From positions 3,534,001-3,598,000 of the forward strand of contig CM065878.1 of the NCBI GenBank assembly GCA_033439255.1: 64,000 bases of DNA, given 5' to 3'. Shown in pieces: positions 56,640-64,000 of this stretch (the first letter of the stretch is position 1; each line of letters starts with the position of its first letter). This DNA is from Hericium rajendrae. Lineage: Eukaryota > Basidiomycota > Agaricomycetes > Russulales > Hericiaceae. The notes below the pieces were generated by a model that did no database searches, was not told the origin of the DNA, and worked only from the letters and a program-made list of their open reading frames with translations. The position numbers and the translations under genes are program-made.

Positions 56640-59600
56640 TCATCTTCGGGCAACTCTATTCCCTCATCCGCTGCGTCACACGCCCCGCCTCCGCCTCCGA
56701 CGCGTTCTTATCTTATCCTCATTTCATCCTTGCTTTAGTGGTTTCGGCCCAATAACATACCGTCGTGAATCGGCGTACTATGTCTTAGTATACTGCGCAC
56801 CCCAACTTTTCAAGTCGGTCGTGATGGCAAAGTCGCTAATATCACCGCCGCCATCACGTCTGCGTAGCCGTTCCGAACGCCGGCGGAATGGGCACATCCT
56901 CTGCCATAGCCCGACCCAACTCGTCCTCCCTCGGACTTCGCTCTTTTTCGGGCTTCAGCGGGGAATCATCGACATCTGCCACACCCCCACAACTGTGGGC
57001 TTCCGTTACGGCTGGCAGCTTCTGCGTGTCAAAAGTCCCCAGCTGATCCTCCATCGCTTCTCGTGCCCCTCCCTCATCCCGCAACATCTCCCATTCTCCA
57101 TGGCGCTGCACTTCTATATCGCCCTGGCGCCGTCCCGGAGCACGTATACCAGGTACATGCTGACACGACTGATCATTCCTTCCCCACATTCCTCGAGAGG
57201 CAGATTCCGATCCAGTTGTCAGCATACAGGACCCAGATCCATCGTGCAAACATTCCATCTCAGTGTGTACGCAATCCAGTCCTCTTGCTTCTTCAGATCT
57301 CCCACCAGGCAGATCTCCCACCACTTACCGCAACTCAATCGGTTCCTAAAAGCTAACGTCAGCATCCGTTTTCCATTTGGTGAAGTGAAGCGCGTCCGCT
57401 GCAGGCGCGGTATGCCGCGCCTGTTCTCTGTTAACTACTCTTTAATAGCCATCACAAGTACGCCACAGTAACACTCTGGTTTCCCCGCATGTATTGCAGG
57501 GGCTCACACAAGCTGATGGCGGCGACACGTCCACCCGCCTCGGAGATTTGTGTAGATAGCGGCACAAGCCAGTGGCCTCGCGCAAGAGGCATCCTCCAAT
57601 CGACTTTGCCCCTCGCATGTCACTGCAGTCTTCTGCTGCTGGTCCAGCATTCTCCGATGGACGTCCCCACACAGTTGCCGGTATCGCAGCACCGCGCCGT
57701 GTCACCGAAGAATCGCAGGCGGCTTACTCCCAAGGCAACGCGCGGTTTATCTCAAGCATCTCGGACTTTGACCTCGCTGATTAACAGTGCACCATCTGGT
57801 TATCATCCTTTCTATCGCCGTACGGTTCTTATTTCTGTGGAAAGGCGTTTAGAAGCTCCCGCCGCTCGTTTGCGCACCACGCGTCCGATAGGCCAGCGAG
57901 GACGAGGCGCATCTCATACCCCTACTCAGAGTCCTCGCTATCATGGCCTCACCTCACCAAGTGGAACCTCCATCGAGTCAACAACAGCCGCTAGTCTCCC
58001 TTGGTAAGAGCACACCCATATTCAGCCTGCCCCGCGCGATGAGCTAATTCGCTCTGTCGACAGTGGTGACTCGCGTTGATGCGGTGTCAATGCTGCCTTC
58101 CCATTTCTTGACCTTTCCGCATGGCTCATGCGCCCATATATCCTCGATATAGCTGGTAATATCACCCTGGCAAGATGGACGATATCTGCGCAGTCTCGGC
58201 GACGCTCGGGGATGCAGAGGCAATTTACTCTCAGATCTCGTGGGGTTTCAGATACCTCTCGCTTCTACCCAGGTGCCCTGACATCCAGTCGGCCACTACC
58301 GCTCGGCCAACCTGACAGGGCATATAAGCTGCTGCACGAACACAATGTCGCAATTTCTTGTGGGCGGCAACGGAGTCTAGTCTCGGGAGCACTTCTGCCC
58401 TTTCGTCTTGGGCCGTCAAGCACAGCATCGCAATTCTGTCCTTCCATTATGGTCCATCAAGCACATAGCATCTCCCCACACAATATAGAGATACTGCACG
58501 CACCATTGCTGCCCATTCGTGCGCATGCGCGCATCCACCGCCTTCGTCCCCGCTCGAGCGCCGACCGCATGCGCCCTGTGGCGTTTGAGTGGGCGAGGCT
58601 CACCTCTCCGCACCTAGATGTCTGGGCGATGCAGAGCCGGCCTCTGTAGGGCTTCGGACGGGGAGCCGTCTCCTTCGGATCCAGGACGATGCAAGTGCGG
58701 CTGCGAGCACGACTGAACTGGAGCTGTCCTGTCGGGCTGCGGTGTCCTTGTGGGCTCATGTCTCCGTCCTGCGTACGCGTTTGATCCAGAACGACGCATC
58801 GGGCGAGTAAGTGCTCTGGGCTGTTGTGCCCATGTCATCTGGGTGCACATGCGAAAGCTTATCCGCGTCGGCGGGGGGAGCATCCTGCACGATTGCGATT
58901 GCGGGCTTTGGTCTGCAGTGCCTGTAGCCCGACATATCATGTACATACTTGCACGGCAATTTATCTACATTATCACTTCCAATCATAGCAGACAGTTGAT
59001 ACAGGAAAAAATTCTTCATTAAATTTGATACTCTGCACAGTTCGACTGCAGCCCTATAACTGACAAACTAACAAATAACGAAACAAGAAACACAGATCAC
59101 GTGGAGGAATGAGATGCGCAAGATGCGATGCAAATGGGATGTACAAGCGATATGCGAAGGAGTAAAGATGGTGAATGAAATGGAAATGGGAAGGTGGGAA
59201 GGGGATTGATGGGGGAGAGACGAGCATGCAAGCGGTGGGGGCGCGCGCGCATGGCTGTCGTGGGCGCGCGGGTCTATGTGGAGGAAGACGGGACGCGGAG
59301 GAAGTGCGGGATGCGCTGGCGGGCCTGCGACGGGACCCGCGCGGAACGGAGCATGGGCCCTCTAAATCTCCTACCCTCGGATAATCGTACAGATGCAGTG
59401 AGAAGACGACGGGTGTAAAGACGAATGCGACGACGTAGCGCGAAGACGCCGGTGAAAGGAGACGGCGTCCGTGTTGTGCGCGGGGTGCGGATAAATATCG
59501 ATATACAGGTGTGCTGCAAGATGCGACGTTTGCGTTGTGTGTGTGCACGAGACGGACAGAGAATGAGCGACGATGCTGTACGTGCGTAGGGTGGGGTGCC

Positions 59601-59705
59601 CGACCGGGCCGGACGCCGAGGGCAGGGCAAATGATAGAGGGGTGTGGATTTGAAGCCTGATGTGAGAGCCTGAACCGTGAGTAGCAGAACGGGGAGCGAG
59701 CGCGA
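56640..59705. other. Largely unassigned 3-kb region
   Basis: Several plus-strand open frames of 60-210 codons overlap here (56821-57471, 57489-58007, 57572-57784, 58128-58649). The piece ARFISSISDFDLAD at about 57740 and DDICAVSATLGDAEAIY at about 58170 look protein-like. I could not chain them by splice sites into one protein or recognise a family. 59110-59690 is GC-rich and probably the 3' flank of the Yippee gene. Confidence 0.3.
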
Positions 59706-60222
59706 CTATTGCACATCGGTGAGCAGGTTGCGCTCGAGGATGAACTTGCCCTCCTTGTATTTCTGTGAGGGCTCGTAGGCCTTGTCCTGTTCAGCGAAGA
59801 AGATCCGTGAGCTATCGTGCTGCGGGAGAGGGGGGAGTACGCACGTATTTCCAGCCCAGGATGGTATGGCATTTGCAGCAATAGATGTCGCGGACGGTGT
59901 GTTGGCCTGTGGTCATTGTGCGGTCGTTCGGTTCACCTTCGATAACATTGACGCTGGGACAGGCGACCCGTCGTCAACGACGGCCTCGACAAAGAAATGA
60001 CCTGCAGGGACTCACACGTCGTCAAAGAGATACGCCCGACCATGCTGGCCATTGAACGCCTACGGTGGCCATTGCGCTTATCAGAATACCTGAATGGTGG
60101 AAGCGGCGATTCTTTCAACGTACTCGGGAAAGCATGGAGTGGATGGTAGCGAGATGCGTGCGGCAGCTCGAGCACCCGTATACGCGAGCGCCGGCAAGAT
60201 AGCGGCGATAGCTCATGCCCAT
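59706..60222 (-). CDS. Yippee-family zinc-binding protein
   Basis: Small conserved eukaryotic protein with a beta-tent fold. It starts [20 protein letters not shown], giving the first C-x2-C, then [39 protein letters not shown] and [12 protein letters not shown] followed by [11 protein letters not shown] (second C-x2-C), [20 protein letters not shown]. The stop is after LLTDVQ. Four exons, about 115 residues, a full family match. Yippee proteins are linked to the CTLH/GID ubiquitin ligase and to cell-cycle phenotypes in other fungi and animals; the role here is not shown by sequence. Confidence 0.95.
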
Positions 60223-61960
60223 GGTGGTCGGGTGGTTGGGTGTGTGGGCGGTGAGGTCTGAGGACGGGTGAGCGAGCAAAAGACGAGGTTTCGGAAACAA
60301 TTATCCACGAGCGGTGTGGTGCTGCGGGTGTGGGCAGTGGTTTGGGAGGACAAGGCGGATGTGAGGGAAGGTAGCGGGTTATATAGGACAGAGGCGATGG
60401 GCGATAAGAATGCGGAAGTCGGGAGGCAGGCGGGGGGATCTGAATCAGGTCACAGGAGAAGAGGTAGGCCAACTAAGCGTTTCGGCTCTCCTCCGGGCGC
60501 GCGGCCTGCGGGAGCCTCCTTCCGGCCTCCACAGTCCCTCTGCTGCGCCCATTCTGCATCTCCCCATCCCTTCTCAACTTTTCCAGTGAACACTCAGCGT
60601 GTACCCACGCCGCGACCGCCCAGTCCACATTTTCTGCGACTTATCTGCGCTCTAACGCCGTTCCAAGCCTCCCAGGCCGACGTGCTCTCCGGTCGGCAAA
60701 TTTGCAATGACGTGCCGACGCCGAACAGAATGGATTCGGTGAGAGCGATCAAACAGGCCCATCTCGAGATTCGCCGTGTCGGCCGCGACGTTATTCGGCA
60801 CGGACATGCGTAATTCGCGTTGTCCTCATGCGTATGTCGGCCTCACCCATCTCCGTAGGACAACTTGATGCCGACGCACTCTGTGATAAAGTCGTGCGAC
60901 CACCGAGGTTGCGGAGTGTTTGCACTGCATCGGCAAATGTATTCGAGCCAATGTACACTAGACTTTGCCGAGTGACAGAACAGCCGAAGATCGTTGGCGA
61001 ATTGGCCATGCGGAAACCCAATGACGACATATTCGATGCTGTAAGTAGCATCTGTAGCAGCGCTTGAACTCGTGCTGTTATTCAGAATCCCAGGTCTCCA
61101 TGCCCGTTCGGCCTGCCAACAATCGAGCGAAAGATCCTCGTGGGTACACGGAGTGATGCATGATGTGTTATTTAGGACAGCTCAACTTTTGGGTTGAAGT
61201 GCGGATGGCCTCTCAGGAGATATCTTCCCTTTTTCCTTCCTGTCGCATCATCCACAACTCCCTCTTACCAAACACGACGTCGATCCCGCACTGTTATGAT
61301 AGAGTTTTCCTTTTCCCAGGATGACAGGTTATTACCTCGTGAGGATACACGGGACTTCGATCAGAATGGACTCTGACAGGATGCATGTTTCTTCGGTGTG
61401 CACTTCCTCGAGATTACGATGTACGGCAAAGCATAAAAAGGAAGCATAGTGATTTAACCTTGACGTGGGGTAGAACACAAAGGTAATGTAACACAAAGCA
61501 ATGAACAATGAACTGAATGTCTCAGAGTGTTCTCAGAGTCCTTGTTCTCCAAGAGTCAATTGACAGGAAAGCTCTCGAGGCGCGCGGAGTTGCGTGACAG
61601 CTGGAGTTGCCATATACGGCCATAAGGAGACGGGCCAAATAGTCCGCCACAACTCCATCTCTCTGCAGTCACGCTCCCCGCCCGCCCCGCCCGCCCGCCC
61701 CCGGTCCCCAGCATACCCCCGCGGCCTTTTCTCGACGGCGACCACAATTTATACATCCCAGGAGACGTTGAGGCTGATCTGAAGACGGTTCGCGTGCATA
61801 TTTGTCATCACAACCCCTCCATCTGACGACAGCGGACCGGAAGAGAGATCATCACTTCGCTTTGTTGCTCTCGGAGCATCTCTCGACGGCCATATCAACA
61901 CAACGACGACAAATTCTTGACTTCGCGTCGCCATCAAGCCCACGTTTCAGCTGCAATTCA
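60223..61960. other. Divergent intergenic region, Yippee / Ulp1
   Basis: About 1.7 kb. An open plus frame (60828-61067) and an open minus frame (60791-61051) overlap at 60.8-61.06 kb; neither has a recognised motif. GC-rich runs of CCCGCC type lie at 61675-61705, upstream of Ulp1, and could be promoter elements. Confidence 0.4.
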
Positions 61961-64000
61961 ATGCTGCGCAAGCGTCAGGCATCAGAATCTCTTCTTCCCA
62001 CTCGCGCACCCAAAGTTCCCCGCACCTCTCGCACAGGTTTCTTCGGCGCCGACGCCAGTGCCTCCCAAAACGAGGGTTTTCTTGCCAAGTGGAAGGTTAT
62101 ATGCACTGAAGCCCTCGAGTTGGGCCGCGACACGATCTCTCACCTAATGAAAAGTGCGTTTGGCTGTCTTGCACATTTCACCCGTCTCTGACCCCGTCCG
62201 CCCTCACTAGGCCTAAATGGATCCGAATCTGAACCATCATCAAGTCCTCCGCCTCCTTCCCCACCATCGCAGCTCTCCCCCTCGCCCCCGCCAACCCCTA
62301 TAGAGTTCACCGCGCCCTCGCCGTATCTGAAGCGCGCACTTCCCCATCGCGCACCCATACCCAACTCGTACTATCGCTCGCAGGCGCCCCCACCTTCGCC
62401 ACACCAGCCGCCTGTCCCAACGCCGCGCCGCGTGGAGTCGCGCCCTCGGATGGATAACGAGGCACTGATGCCACCGCCCTCGCAGACGCCGTCCGGGTCC
62501 GGCACCGCGACGTCCTCATCCGCGGCGACGTCGCGCGTCTCGTCGTCGACACGCCGAACGTCGCATCCGGACCTGGATGCTGCGCTCGATGAGGCCGATC
62601 AGAAGCATCGGCGACGAACGAAGAGCGTGACGCCGAAGAAGCATCACAGAGAACATATTTTCGCAGAAGCGGTATGCGCTAATCTTGTCGATCTGGTGTT
62701 TTGCGATTATTGATGTTCGTTCCGATAGCACAAGCAGAAGGTGCGAGAGACGCGCGAGAAGGATAAGGCGGAGATGGCGCAGGAGCTGTATGAGCTGAAG
62801 CGGGCTGGTGGTGCGTCTAGTGCGACTTCCGGAGAAATTCCTATGCTTACTTTGTCATGACCAGGCTACGACTCTGATTACCCGACATTCCAGAGTATGT
62901 TTTTCACCGTGCATCGAAGACAGGATAGAGTGCCGACCTTTTCTCCAGGTTGGTTAAATTACAGGGCACGGCTCGAGAAATTAGACGCACGCAAGACCCT
63001 GTCGCGTAAGTGTACTAGGCTGTCGTCGTATGCTCCTCGCTAAACTGGTCCCCATTTAGCTTCACCGTCTTTGCCAGATTTGCGCAGGAAACCGCTTTCG
63101 CCGGAGACGAGTTGGAGGACCTTGTCCACTGTACGTTTTCATTGCATTGTACTCTGTTCGGATGCGTATATGCTTATCATGAATATATCAGGATGTAACA
63201 CCAGACTTCCTGGTGCGTGCACTGCAAAGGGCGAAGATTACATTGTCCAGGTACGTACAGTCCGTTGTCCAGCTCGAAAATATACCAAATGAAAAATATC
63301 GTTCCAGCCCCAAACCACCAAAGCCCTTCGTCCCCTCATACGATCAGCTGCATCGCCTGCGCCTCGCCCGCGATGAAGAGATCGAGCGTCGCATCCACGG
63401 CCCGAAGCGCGTGCCCCTCCCAGCCGCGCTGCCGCCCGACGAAGAAGCGAAGGTAACCGCACTATTTGCCAAGCGCGGCGTCATCGCGCGCGTGGGCCGC
63501 GAGCAGGTCTCGGATCGCGACCTCTCGCGCTTGCAGCCGGCGCAGTGGCTGAACGACGAGATTATCAACTTCTACGGGCAGATGATCATGTCGCGCGCGG
63601 AGGGCGCCAAGGAAAACCCTCCGGGGGCCCTTGGCGCGAAAGGCATCAATGTGAACATCAGTGTCAATGGCAGTGGTGCAGCGGCGGTGAAGGGCGTTTT
63701 GGGATGAAGGGCGCGAAGGGCGAGCTGTTGGACGTGCATTATTTCAGCACGTTCTTCTGGTCGAAGTTGAAGGCAGAGGGATACGATAAAGCACGCCTAG
63801 CGAAGTGGACAAAGAGGGTACGTGAGGCTGTTATCGTCAACGAACGTTCAGCTCACTGTGCTCTTCCAGATCGATATTTTTCAAAAGACATCATCTTAAT
63901 ACCCATAAACCACAACAACTCGCACTGGACAGGCGCTGCCATTAACTTCCGTCAAAAACGGATAGAGTCATACGATAGCATGGGCATGAGTCGGCAGAAT
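61961..64000 (+). CDS. ULP1: SUMO protease Ulp1/SENP (C48 peptidase), C-terminus outside window
   Basis: Cysteine protease that matures SUMO and removes it from proteins, usually at the nuclear envelope. The N-terminal 250 residues are disordered and Pro/Ser-rich (MLRKRQASESLLPTRAPKVP). The catalytic domain begins VSDRDLSRLQPAQWLNDEII, NFYGQMIMSRAE; after a low-complexity linker come VHYFSTFFWSKLKAEGYDKA and KRIDIFSKDIILIPINHNNS, then HWTGAAINFRQKRIESYDSM with the catalytic His in HW. The catalytic Asp may be the D of YDS, and the Cys lies past the window. In the linker (63600-63720) the frame shifts: the upstream frame ends at a TGA at 63705-63707, while the downstream frame begins about 63700. 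About eight exons. An in-frame upstream ATG at 61802 is possible. Confidence 0.9.

Noticed and set aside
56821-57471. 216-codon plus-strand open frame and an overlapping 156-codon minus frame
   Set aside because: Neither has a recognisable motif or a convincing start context, and frames of this size occur by chance in this base composition. Kept only as unassigned.
47000-59000. Transposon or virus-like element in the gene-poor region
   Set aside because: I looked for transposase, reverse transcriptase or integrase motifs and long terminal repeats, and saw none. Only one diverged short inverted repeat pair is present.
60791-61067. Overlapping open frames on both strands near 61 kb
   Set aside because: Neither can be linked by splice sites to a larger protein, and no family is recognised.

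Overview
This window is nuclear DNA from a filamentous basidiomycete, most likely an Agaricomycete. The evidence is dense genes broken by many short introns (about 45-65 nt, usually GTGAGT/GTACGT...YAG), very small exons, both strands in use, and eukaryotic housekeeping proteins of fungal type. There are no operons, tRNAs, CRISPR arrays or rRNA genes, and I could not assign any transposon or virus-like element.

Layout. 1-14.5 kb (all minus): the N-terminal and central part of the proteasome activator Blm10/PA200 (running off the left edge), a nuclear protein that may be the Rpd3L subunit Rxt2, a membrane-anchored coiled-coil protein, and a REXO4-type exonuclease-fold protein whose catalytic acidic residues look lost. 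15.7-25.9 kb: biotin synthase, a tiny unknown protein, a BTG/Tob-domain protein, ribosomal protein eS27, and a peroxisomal acyl-CoA thioesterase ending in SKL. 26.6-34 kb: the excision-repair factor Rad14/XPA, the class I histone deacetylase Rpd3, a DinB-fold protein and succinyl-CoA ligase beta. 34.2-46.7 kb: a very large disordered protein, splicing factor SPF27, complex I subunit NDUFS3, Mtc1, peroxisomal membrane protein Pmp4/PXMP4, and a Ras GTPase. 46.7-59.7 kb is gene-poor: diverged inverted repeats, possible decayed exons, a tandem array of exon-intron-like units, and one small ambiguous gene. 59.7-64 kb: a Yippee protein and the start and middle of a Ulp1/SENP SUMO protease running off the right edge.

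The genes do not form one pathway. Loose themes are mitochondrial metabolism (Bio2, Lsc2, NDUFS3), peroxisome (thioesterase, Pmp4), chromatin/nucleus (Rpd3, possible Rxt2, Rad14, SPF27, Ulp1) and protein turnover (Blm10).

The most notable signals are two microexons forced by conserved protein motifs (2 nt in the Ras gene, 9 nt in the thioesterase gene), a pseudo-exonuclease with an 11-bp tandem duplication over a splice donor, and a repeat array at 53.7-54.6 kb whose units each look like one exon plus one intron, with the intron half better conserved. Gene ends are given as whole spans including introns. All exon joins were read by eye and need transcript support.
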